A stretch of DNA of 64,000 nt from Nostoc sp. TH1S01 (GTDB taxonomy: Bacteria > Cyanobacteriota > Cyanobacteriia > Cyanobacteriales > Nostocaceae). The stretch's first letter is position 1; the number at the start of each line of letters is the position of its first letter. Below, piece after piece: positions 36,781-44,950 of the stretch. Under the pieces are notes generated by a model that saw only the letters and a list, made by a program, of their open reading frames with translations, did no database searches and was not told where the DNA came from. The stretch lies in assembly GCA_018993265.1 (NCBI GenBank), contig JAGKSW010000038.1:1-64000 (forward strand). The letters run 5' to 3'. The position numbers and the translations under genes were made by a program.

Positions 36781-37242
36781 CTACACTAAATCACCTAGTT
36801 GTCTACGAGCTTCAAACAAACCTATGGCAACACTAACCGAAAGATTGAGGCTACGAACCCCTGGTTGAAACATCGGAATGTATAAGGTTGTATCACACAT
36901 TGATAATGCTTCTGGTGATAAACCTGTAGTTTCACTACCGAACAGTAGCCAATCATTAGGCTCAAACTGAAATTGAGTGTAGTTAAAACTGCCCCTCACA
37001 GAGAAGCCTAAACATCTACCTCCACGCTGTTGATGTGAGTCTTTGAAAGCTGCCAGCGACTCATGATAATGGAGTTTGACATAAGGCCAGTAATCTAACC
37101 CAGCGCGTTTAAGGTAGCGATCGCTAATTTCAAACCCTAAAGGCCCCACCAAATGTAATTCTGTACCTGTAGCGGCGCATGTACGCGCGATATTGCCTGT
37201 ATTAGGTGGAATTTGCGGATTTACTAAAACTACCTGGGGCAT
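36781..37242 (-). CDS. trmL: tRNA (cytidine/uridine-34 2'-O)-methyltransferase TrmL
   Basis: The 153-residue SPOUT protein begins QVVLVNPQIPPNTGNIARTCAAT split over residues 3-25, has LHLVGPLGFEISDRYLKRAGLDYW and ends with the trefoil-knot signatures LLFGSETTGLSPEAL and SLNLSVSVAIGLFEA. TrmL methylates the wobble ribose of tRNA-Leu species. Length and motifs are standard. An unlinked promoter region is upstream. Confidence 0.9.
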   Translation of the reverse strand: MPQVVLVNPQIPPNTGNIARTCAATGTELHLVGPLGFEISDRYLKRAGLDYWPYVKLHYHESLAAFKDSHQQRGGRCLGFSVRGSFNYTQFQFEPNDWLLFGSETTGLSPEALSMCDTTLYIPMFQPGVRSLNLSVSVAIGLFEARRQLGDLV

Positions 37243-37679
37243 CTTCTGTAAAACTGAGATATTGTATAAAAAGTTATATTGACAATAAAAAATCTACCAA
37301 AAGGTAGAGGTTATATATAGGTTTTGTTAATAACCATTTTGTAGTTTACATCGATTAGTTTTTTAAAACAAAAAAATCGCCAATTTTTCCCAAAAATTTT
37401 CTGAAAATGTATCGGATGAGCTTGCAGACAAAACTATTTTGTTGTTATGAAACTAAAAATCTCCACCAAAATTATTTGTTAGCAACTTTCCTAAAATCTA
37501 TCTTATGTATGAAACCACAAATCATGGTCTTAGACTAGTAGGCATTTATAGGCTGGATATTGAGTGCTGGTAAAGAAGCTAAAACACACCTAAGTTACAA
37601 AAGCAATTGTCAAGGTTGTCCTTTGTCATTAGTCCTTTGCTAATAATAACTAATGACATGGAACAACCTTAATTTCCGA
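37243..37679. other. Spacer with inverted GTCATTAG repeat, 437 bp
   Basis: At 37610-37672 AAGGTTGTC...GTCATTAGTC and ACTAATGAC...GAACAACCTT form an interrupted inverted repeat just downstream of gshA. No gene is present. Confidence 0.65.
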
Positions 37680-38819
37680 TTAAGCCCGCAAGGACGAGCA
37701 TAATTTGTGTTCTAGTTCCATTTCTCGTTCTTGTGTCGCCACAATAGCTTGAGTAATCACACGCTGACAGTCAAAACCCACGCTATGTAGTTGTAACCAC
37801 TGCTGGGCTTCATTGCCTTCACGTAGAATTTTATGCAATGGCGACAGGAAACAGCTAAAGCCTTGTTGTTTAGCGATCGCCCAAACTTCTTGATATAGTT
37901 CCGCAATCCAATCTCTGGCTAAAATGGTTCTGCCATCTTGCCAATGTTGCAGTTTAGCATCCAAGCTGGCACTAGCGGCTGCTATTTCATTGTTAGTGGT
38001 AAGAGCAATTAGTTCTTCCGGAGAGAAGCTACTGTTAGTTAAGGGATCTAAATCGGGATGATTAATTATCTGCAATAAACGCGCTTCTAACAATGCGGTA
38101 ATTGCGAGTAAAGTAATAGGATCTGTAACTAAATCGCAAATCCGCAATTCTAAACGATTCAGATCATAAGGACGGCGATTGCCATTTGGTCGTACTGATA
38201 CCCATAAGTGCCGGACATTTTGCATTGTTCCAGCTAATAACTGCTCTTCTACCCATTGAATATGATGGGCATGGCTGGTAAATAATGGTACGTAGCTGGG
38301 AGTTTGGGGAAATACGCCCCAACGAGTCGAGTGATAACCAGTGGCTTTGCCATTGAAAAATGGCGATGAAGCACTCAGTGCCAGAAACAAAGGCGCTTCT
38401 AAGCGGATGAATCGACAAGCACGCATTAATGTTTCTGGGTCGCTAATACCTATATTGATATGAACGCTGGCAGTAACTACATTTGTGCCGTAGGTCTGCT
38501 CAATATAATCATGATAAGGATTGGTTGGGTCAGAACGAAAGAAGCGATCGCCCCCACTTAACGACAAAGTACTTCCAGGAATTAAAGTGTAGTTACCCAA
38601 ACGCTGGAGGTACTTGCGTAATTCCCGGCGCGGACTTAGTAAAGCACATAAAAGATTTTCGTAACTTGTGGATGGCTTTGTTATGTATTCCACGTTGCGG
38701 CTATCTGGTTCCCGCATAAATCCATCCAAATCGGCAACAATTTTATCGGAGAGACCAACAATTTCACCTTGAGGTGTGCCAGTGTACATCTCAATCTCAA
38801 AACCTTTTGATAGCACCAC
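37680..38819 (-). CDS. gshA: Glutamate-cysteine ligase, cyanobacterial type
   Basis: The 379-residue protein starts VLSKGFEIEMYTGTPQGEIVG and carries EYITKPSTSYE and TASVHINIGI, the carboxylate-amine-ligase core of the cyanobacterial GshA family. It joins glutamate and cysteine, the first step of glutathione synthesis. The usual ATP/Mg ligands (Glu in FEIEM; RLELRICD near residue 225) are present. It is monocistronic, with a 1.2-kb gene-free region upstream. Confidence 0.88.
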   Translation of the reverse strand: MVLSKGFEIEMYTGTPQGEIVGLSDKIVADLDGFMREPDSRNVEYITKPSTSYENLLCALLSPRRELRKYLQRLGNYTLIPGSTLSLSGGDRFFRSDPTNPYHDYIEQTYGTNVVTASVHINIGISDPETLMRACRFIRLEAPLFLALSASSPFFNGKATGYHSTRWGVFPQTPSYVPLFTSHAHHIQWVEEQLLAGTMQNVRHLWVSVRPNGNRRPYDLNRLELRICDLVTDPITLLAITALLEARLLQIINHPDLDPLTNSSFSPEELIALTTNNEIAAASASLDAKLQHWQDGRTILARDWIAELYQEVWAIAKQQGFSCFLSPLHKILREGNEAQQWLQLHSVGFDCQRVITQAIVATQEREMELEHKLCSSLRA

Positions 38820-39232
38820 TTAGTTCTCCTTGGCTCTCCAGCCTATTAATTGTATCGAATTAGACGATTTTTTGGTTTGAACTTGCCGTTATTTAAACGT
38901 TAAGAATCTTTTAGCAGAACATTTATTACGACAAAGGATTTATTTTATCCCTTAGTAATTACTTAAACTAAAAGTATCAATTTTATTTCTGTCTTTGTAT
39001 GGAGATTCACATACTAAATTAGGGTGAAAAAACCGTACTTGATTTTGTGCCTTGTGGAAAAATCGATCTGACTAGCTGCACGATGTAGCAAATGTCTTAG
39101 GCAAACTGATACCAATGACACATATTACTAGATAAACGACACCCAAAATCTATATTTTTTTGCGGAGAAGGACAGTATCGCTTAAGTCTAATTTAACCTA
39201 GCAAATCGCTTTCAAGAAGCAAACTAATACAA

Positions 39233-39246
39233 GTATTAATTATTAC
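39233..39246 (+). promoter_or_regulatory. Candidate NtcA site (GTA-N8-TAC)
   Basis: GTATTAATTATTAC matches the NtcA consensus exactly. A TAN3T-like -10 (TAGAGT) begins 25 bases after it, slightly beyond the usual 22. The site is about 800 bases from the DUF2231 start, and such matches occur by chance in AT-rich DNA. Confidence 0.25.
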
Positions 39247-39614
39247 TATTTTATTAAATATAAAACAATAGTAGAGTGCTTTATAACACAGCGCAATCCA
39301 CCGTAGTGTTGCACTGAAAAATTGTCATGATTTTCCAGTTTAGAATGTTGGTAATTATTGTCATTTGGAGTTGAGAAATATTAATTTGCAATTTTAGTGA
39401 TGGATGTTAACCATAAGCACAAAGTATTTATTTCTTTTTTTGCCAAAATTTAAATATATAATTTTTACTTTTACTGCAAATTAAAAGCAATAATCAGCCA
39501 GAGCAGTTGAATGAAGGTTTTAATTTTAATACATTGTTTATTCACTTTATGTTAATTAATAACTTCTGACAAAAAATTGGATGTTAACTTAATTACAAAT
39601 ATATTTTCTCTAAG

Positions 39615-39657
39615 TGTGCAATATCGCATATTCAAATATTTTGCTATGTGCAATATC
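39615..39657. promoter_or_regulatory. 11-bp direct repeat, 32-bp period
   Basis: TGTGCAATATC occurs at 39615-39625 and 39647-39657, three helical turns apart. This is a plausible pair of operator sites. Confidence 0.35.
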
Positions 39658-39801
39658 TAAAAATAAAAGGTAGATAAGCTACATCATCATAATTATTTTT
39701 CTGTTAGCAGCCTTGTTTTTGCAGCTTTATATTAGTTTTTGACAATTACTAAAAAAATCATTAAGCTAATAGATAGATGGCCAACTATCAACCAAATAAC
39801 C

Positions 39802-39830
39802 ACGATTTTGTGAGGTAAATTCAAAATCGT
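39802..39830. promoter_or_regulatory. 9-bp inverted repeat upstream of the oxidase operon
   Basis: ACGATTTTG and CAAAATCGT are separated by 11 bases, about 210 bases before the first start codon of the operon. Confidence 0.35.
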
Positions 39831-40040
39831 CGTTATAAAGTATCAACATGAACAAATGAATTGAACTTAATCATTGACGATAAATAGTAACTTCAACCAA
39901 TTTAGCTAGAACAAAGCTAATACCTGATTCCTTAGATGGCGCTGCGGGGTTTTGAAGATAATCCAATCAGGTGTGAATGTTTGTAGTGATGGTGATACTT
40001 GTCTGTTAAACATGAAACTTTGGCTAAGGTGCAGGAAACT

Positions 40041-40541
40041 ATGCTTGATTTTTTTACATCGTTGAACGACCATAATCTTCCCTATCCAGATACGCTACAT
40101 CCCATTGTTGTTCACTTTGTAATTGCAATGGTATTGTTTGCATTTTTCTGTGACTTAGTAGGTTATTTCACTGGTAAAGCTCGCCTATTTGAGGTGAGTT
40201 GGTGGAATATGTTTATCGCTACGATCGCCATTTTTGTAGCGATTATTTTTGGACAATTTGAAGCCGGTTTAGCCCAACCTTACGACGTAGCTAAATCAGT
40301 TTTAAATATCCATACACTGATTGGTTGGTCGCTGTCTGGCATTATCGCCGCAATTACAGCATGGCGCTATGTAATTCGTTCGCGTAACCCGCAAAAATTA
40401 CCAATTCATTATTTAGCAGCCGGATTTGTTTTAGTTGCAATTGTCGGCTTGCAAGTATATTTCGGTGATGAATTGGTTTGGGTATATGGATTGCACACAG
40501 TACCAGTTGTTGAAGCTGTCAAGGATGGGATGCTGCCATGA
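40041..40541 (+). CDS. DUF2231 membrane protein A
   Basis: The ATG at 40041 is preferred (AGGA four bases before it); in-frame TTG/GTG codons extend up to 39999. The 166-residue product has four helices and five conserved-looking His: H20 and H25 in LHPIVVH, H91 at a helix start, H123 and H152 (GLH). The DUF2231 family is of unknown function. Its stop overlaps the next start (ATGA), so both products are made together. It opens the five-gene oxidase operon. Confidence 0.85.
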   Translation: MLDFFTSLNDHNLPYPDTLHPIVVHFVIAMVLFAFFCDLVGYFTGKARLFEVSWWNMFIATIAIFVAIIFGQFEAGLAQPYDVAKSVLNIHTLIGWSLSGIIAAITAWRYVIRSRNPQKLPIHYLAAGFVLVAIVGLQVYFGDELVWVYGLHTVPVVEAVKDGMLP

Positions 40542-41143
40542 ATTCAGAGCTAATTAATCAATTAAATGTGGAAATAGGCGCTAACGGACTACCTTACACT
40601 CTGCCTATTCACCCAAATTTGGTGCATCTTACCATCGGTCTATTCATCATTGGTATTACCTTTGATATCGTCGGTGTTTTGTTTCCTATCCAAAAATGGG
40701 TATTCAAATTTTTGGCAATTACTGTTGAACGAGCCAACTTCTTTGATGTGGGTTGGTACAACATGGTTGCGGCAACTGGCATCACCTTTTTTACTGTAGC
40801 AGCCGGCTTTTACGAAATGCTCTTAGCCTCTCCACCAACGGATGTGAAGAGTGCATGGGGAATGCCTGCAATGGAAACCATGCTTTGGCATGGTATCGGT
40901 GGTGTTGTCCTCCTAGCTTTATTTGTTGGGATGACCATGTGGAGAGGATGGCAACGCTTTTCTTGGAGCAAAGATTACGACGTAGAAGTGCAGTGGAGCT
41001 ATTTATTTGCGGGAGTCGCAATTATGTTTTTGATGTTCCTGCACGGCACATTAGGAGCGCAGTTAGCTGCTGAATTTGGCGTTCACAACACCGCAGATAG
41101 ACTACTGCAATTAGGCGAAGACCTGAACACAATGCTCAAATAA
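40538..41143 (+). CDS. DUF2231 membrane protein B
   Basis: A 201-residue paralogue of the preceding protein, overlapping it by four bases. It repeats the same layout: IHPNLVH (H25, H30), a helix-start His (H118), H169 and GVH (H183), with matching FDVGWYN versus FEVSWWN segments. The shared His positions suggest two subunits of one heme- or metal-binding complex. It is followed by coxB after a 78-bp repeat-filled gap. Confidence 0.85.
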   Translation: MNSELINQLNVEIGANGLPYTLPIHPNLVHLTIGLFIIGITFDIVGVLFPIQKWVFKFLAITVERANFFDVGWYNMVAATGITFFTVAAGFYEMLLASPPTDVKSAWGMPAMETMLWHGIGGVVLLALFVGMTMWRGWQRFSWSKDYDVEVQWSYLFAGVAIMFLMFLHGTLGAQLAAEFGVHNTADRLLQLGEDLNTMLK

Positions 41144-41147
41144 CTTT

Positions 41148-41219
41148 TGTCATTCGTCCTTTGTTCTTTGTTAATGACCAATGACCAATGACCAATGACT
41201 AATGACTAATGACCAAAAC
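41148..41219. repeat. GTCATTCGTCC / AATGACC heptamer array
   Basis: GTCATTC-like units are followed by five or more AATGACC/AATGACT units, the inverse motif. They fill the gap between the second DUF2231 gene and coxB. Confidence 0.8.
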
Positions 41220-41221
41220 CC

Positions 41222-42139
41222 ATGAAACTCTCAAAGATTTTAAGCATATTAACCTTAATTACTGGTGCGATCGCTGTTAGCATCACCAGTATCTGGATAG
41301 GTAAACAAGCCTATTCCTGGCTACCTCCCCAAGCAGCAGCCGAATCTCATCTGATTGATGATTTGATTAGTTTTTTGGTGACATTAGGTGCATTTATATT
41401 TCTTGGTGTTACCAGCACCTTAATGTATTCTGTGATTTTCCATCGTGCTAAAAAAGACGACTTCAGCGATGGCCCCCACATCGAAGGTAACGTCACCTTA
41501 GAAGTTGTCTGGACAGCCATCCCCATTATGTTGGTACTGTGGATTGCTGGCTATAGCTCCCAAGTTTACGAACAAATGGGAATTCAAGGCCCTACACAGC
41601 TAGTGCATCTGCATAACCCCGTGGGTATGGAATCAGCTTATGCTGCACCCAAAGATGGTGCAATGAGCGAACCTGTAGAAAAAATTGATGTCATCGCCAA
41701 ACAATGGGCGTGGGTATTTCATTACCCTGAGAGAAATGTTACCAGTACCGAACTGCATTTACCAAGCGATCGCCGTGTGCGTTTAGCACTGCAATCAGAA
41801 GACGTACTGCATGGCTTTTATATCCCTGCATTCCGTCTCAAACAAGACATCATTCCCAACCATACTATCGACTTTGAATTTACCCCCATTCGCCAGGGTC
41901 AATATCACCTCACCGACTCGCAATATAGCGGCACTTATTTTGCCACCATGCAGGCAAACGTAGTTGTTGAATCTGCTGAAGACTATCACAAATGGTTGGC
42001 TAAAATCGCCACACACAAACCCTCCCCCGCCAATAACCAAGCTGCTTCTGAATACGCCCAAGCAGCTAACGAACCCGTGAAAAATGGTTGGGATACCGTC
42101 GTACCTGCCGCACCTCCTTTGGTGAATTATTCCGGTTGA
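41222..42139 (+). CDS. coxB: Cytochrome oxidase subunit II lacking the CuA site (ARTO type)
   Basis: A 305-residue protein with two N-terminal membrane helices (about 8-26 and 45-73) and a cupredoxin domain. H197 (LHGFYIP) is kept, but the segment that should hold C-x-E-x-C-x3-H-x2-M reads D232, Q234, S236, F240, M243. Both Cys, the Glu and the second His are gone, so a binuclear CuA cannot form. This is the known mark of the cyanobacterial alternative respiratory terminal oxidase, believed to take electrons from quinol rather than cytochrome c. Confidence 0.9.
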   Translation: MKLSKILSILTLITGAIAVSITSIWIGKQAYSWLPPQAAAESHLIDDLISFLVTLGAFIFLGVTSTLMYSVIFHRAKKDDFSDGPHIEGNVTLEVVWTAIPIMLVLWIAGYSSQVYEQMGIQGPTQLVHLHNPVGMESAYAAPKDGAMSEPVEKIDVIAKQWAWVFHYPERNVTSTELHLPSDRRVRLALQSEDVLHGFYIPAFRLKQDIIPNHTIDFEFTPIRQGQYHLTDSQYSGTYFATMQANVVVESAEDYHKWLAKIATHKPSPANNQAASEYAQAANEPVKNGWDTVVPAAPPLVNYSG

Positions 42140-42186
42140 ACACAAACACACCCCCACTCCCTTATTTCTTATAAGGAAACTCTTCC

Positions 42187-43857
42187 ATGACTAACATCCC
42201 TATTGATGGTCTCAGCCTACCGGTTGAGAAACCACACCACGGAACTCCAGGAGGCTGGAAACAATATTTCAGCTTTAGCACCGACCACAAAGTAATCGGT
42301 ATCCAATACCTTGTTACTTCCTTTTTCTTCTTTCTTATTGGCGGTATCTTCGCCATGATTCTGCGGGGAGAATTAATTACCCCCGAAGCCGACTTAGTTG
42401 ACCGCACCGTATATAACGGTATGTTCACCATGCACGGCACAGTCATGCTGTTCTTGTGGACATTTCCCTCACTAGTTGGTTTTGCTAACTACCTCGTACC
42501 CTTAATGATTGGGGCGCGAGATATGGCCTTTCCCCGCCTCAACGCCGTCGCCTTTTGGATGGTGCCAGTTGTCGGGATTTTGTTGATGGCCAGCTTCTTT
42601 GTTCCTGGTGGCCCTGCCCAAGCAGGTTGGTGGGCTTATCCTCCCGTCAGTTTGCAAAATCCTACAGGCCACTTGATTAACGGTCAAGTTTTATGGCTGT
42701 TGGCAGTCGCCATCTCTGGTGTCTCCTCAATTATGGGTGCTGTCAACTTTGTGACCACCATCGTCAAGATGCGTGCGCCCGGTATGACCTTCTTTCGGAT
42801 GCCTTTGTTTGTCTGGGCAGTCCTCAGCGCCCAAATCATCCAATTGTTTGGTTTACCTGCCCTGACAGCAGGCGCAGTCATGTTGTTACTTGACCTCACC
42901 GTTGGTACTGGCTTTTTTAACCCCAGCAACGGCGGTAACCCAGTCATGTTCCAGCATTACTTCTGGTTCTACTCTCACCCGGCTGTGTATGTGATTATCC
43001 TGCCAGTTTTCGGTATCTTCTCCGAAATCTTCCCTGTTTACTCTCGCAAACCTTTATTCGGTTACAAAGTCGTTGCGATTTCATCACTGTTAATTGCCGT
43101 CGTCAGCGCCATTGTTTGGGTTCACCACATGTATGTCAGTGGTACACCTGCTTGGATGCGGTTGATTTTCATGTTAACCACCATGTTTGTGTCTGTACCC
43201 ACTGGTATTAAGGTATTTGCTTGGGTAGCGACAATTTGGGGTGGTAAGTTGCGCTTGAATACACCCATGTTATTTGCTTTGGGTGGATTAATCATGTTTG
43301 TTTTTGCTGGCATCACAGGGATTATGCTGTCTTCTGTACCTGTGGATGTTCACGTTAACAATACCTATTTTGTGGTTGGACACTTCCACTACGTCCTCTT
43401 CGGCACAGTGACAATGGGCTTGTATGCTGCCATTTATCACTGGTTCCCTAAAATGACTGGTCGGATGTACTACGAAGGCTGGGGTAAATTACACTTCTGG
43501 TTGTCATTTATTGGTACTAATCTCAACTTCTTACCTATGCACCCACTAGGTCTGCAAGGGATGTTACGCCGAGTTTCTTCCTATGCGCCAGAGTATGAAC
43601 AGTGGAATATCATTGCGAGCCTGGGTGCATTTTTGTTAGGTATGTCTACCTTGCCATTCATCTTCAACATGGTGATTTCTTGGATGCAAGGAGAAAAAGC
43701 GCCTGATAACCCTTGGCGAGCAATTGGTTTAGAGTGGTTAGTTTCTTCACCACCACCTGTTGAGAACTTTGAAGAAATTCCTGTAGTTGTCTCTGAACCT
43801 TACGGTTACGGCAAATCAGAACCTTTGGTAGCAGAGTCTCACAGTCACCATCAGTAA
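42187..43857 (+). CDS. coxA: Cytochrome oxidase subunit I (ARTO type)
   Basis: A 556-residue heme-copper oxidase subunit with 12 helices. The heme ligands H83 (TMHGT) and H401, the CuB ligands H264, H313 and H314, the crosslinked Tyr in HPAVY (Y268), and the high-spin heme ligand H399 (GHFHYV) are all present. The D-channel Glu normally found in HPEVY is Ala (A266). AAGGAA precedes the ATG. It reduces oxygen to water at the binuclear centre. Confidence 0.95.
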   Translation: MTNIPIDGLSLPVEKPHHGTPGGWKQYFSFSTDHKVIGIQYLVTSFFFFLIGGIFAMILRGELITPEADLVDRTVYNGMFTMHGTVMLFLWTFPSLVGFANYLVPLMIGARDMAFPRLNAVAFWMVPVVGILLMASFFVPGGPAQAGWWAYPPVSLQNPTGHLINGQVLWLLAVAISGVSSIMGAVNFVTTIVKMRAPGMTFFRMPLFVWAVLSAQIIQLFGLPALTAGAVMLLLDLTVGTGFFNPSNGGNPVMFQHYFWFYSHPAVYVIILPVFGIFSEIFPVYSRKPLFGYKVVAISSLLIAVVSAIVWVHHMYVSGTPAWMRLIFMLTTMFVSVPTGIKVFAWVATIWGGKLRLNTPMLFALGGLIMFVFAGITGIMLSSVPVDVHVNNTYFVVGHFHYVLFGTVTMGLYAAIYHWFPKMTGRMYYEGWGKLHFWLSFIGTNLNFLPMHPLGLQGMLRRVSSYAPEYEQWNIIASLGAFLLGMSTLPFIFNMVISWMQGEKAPDNPWRAIGLEWLVSSPPPVENFEEIPVVVSEPYGYGKSEPLVAESHSHHQ

Positions 43858-44078
43858 CATTTTAGGTTTTACTCCTGCGCTCTTCTCTGCGCCTTTGCGC
43901 CTCTGCGTGAGACAAAAAATATCTCGTTTTTGTGCAGAATGTTAGTTTTTTAAACGCAGAGGAGCGCTGAGGTAAGCGCAAAGTTGAGGCAGCCGCGTGG
44001 GCGGGTTTCCCGACTTGAGCGGACTGCCGTTTCGCGGAGTATTCTCCAAGCAATATTACACGAATAAAAATTTTACCA

Positions 44079-44690
44079 ATGGACAGCTATATTGTTTCTG
44101 AAGAGTTGCAAAATCACTCACATCATACTGGTGAGCATGGACATGACGAAGAAGGCAATAAAATGTTTGGTTTTATTGTTTTCTTACTGTCGGAAAGTGT
44201 TATTTTCTTGAGTTTTTTCGCCGGCTACATTGTCTACAAACTGACAACTCCTAACTGGCTACCGCCTGGTGTAGAAGGGCTAGAAGTTAGAGACCCGGCC
44301 ATTAATACTGTTGTGCTGGTTGCTAGTAGCTTTGTAATTTATTTGGCGGAACGCGCTCTGCAACGTCACAATTTGTCTGGTTTTCGGATATTTCTGCTCG
44401 CAACAATGGCGATGGGCAGTTACTTCTTGGTCGGACAAGCTATTGAATGGAGTCACTTGGCTTTTGGTTTCACTTCTGGAACTTTTGGCGGAATGTTCTA
44501 CCTGTTAACTGGTTTTCACGGTTTACACGTTTTAACAGGTATCCTGTTGCAATTAATCATTTTGATCCGGTCTTTCATTCCGGGCAATTATGACTCCGGC
44601 CACTTTGGTGTCAATGCTACTTCACTATTTTGGCATTTTGTGGATGTGATCTGGATTGTTTTGTTTGTTCTGCTCTACATTTGGCAGTAA
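44079..44690 (+). CDS. coxC: Cytochrome oxidase subunit III
   Basis: A 203-residue protein with five helices and the subunit III signatures KMFGFIVFLLSESVIFLSFF, GMFYLLTGFHGLHVLTG and SLFWHFVDVIWIVLF. It begins with a His-rich hydrophilic segment (HSHHTGEHGHDEE). It lies 221 bp after coxA, separated by repeat sequence near 43872-43910 and 43990-44040, but on the same strand and clearly part of the cluster. Confidence 0.93.
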   Translation: MDSYIVSEELQNHSHHTGEHGHDEEGNKMFGFIVFLLSESVIFLSFFAGYIVYKLTTPNWLPPGVEGLEVRDPAINTVVLVASSFVIYLAERALQRHNLSGFRIFLLATMAMGSYFLVGQAIEWSHLAFGFTSGTFGGMFYLLTGFHGLHVLTGILLQLIILIRSFIPGNYDSGHFGVNATSLFWHFVDVIWIVLFVLLYIWQ

Positions 44691-44950
44691 ATATTAAATT
44701 TTGTCTAAAAATTAGAGCAAATTTTCAGGGGAAGGGTAAGAGAATTTACTTTTTCCTCTGTTTTTCATATTTAGATATTCTTAAAATGATTTTATTCCGA
44801 TTTATAAAATTATGTCACTCTATCTCTGTATAGATGTGAAAAAATTGATTTTCAAGATAAAACTTGGAAGGCTTAATGTGGAAAATTTAATTTTACTGAG
44901 CTAGGCATATTCAGCATATACAATCTTACTTAGAAATATTTAAGTTACCA

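Larger units (their letters stand above)
38820..40040. other. 1.2-kb gene-free region upstream of the oxidase operon
   Basis: Very AT-rich, with no supported gene in six frames. It contains an NtcA-like site, an 11-bp direct repeat spaced 32 bases apart, and a 9-bp inverted repeat (separate entries). Its size suggests a complex promoter or an unrecognised non-coding RNA. Confidence 0.55.

Noticed and set aside
39661..39682. GTAGATAAGCTAC as an NtcA site
   Set aside because: The spacing is seven bases, not the eight required by GTA-N8-TAC.
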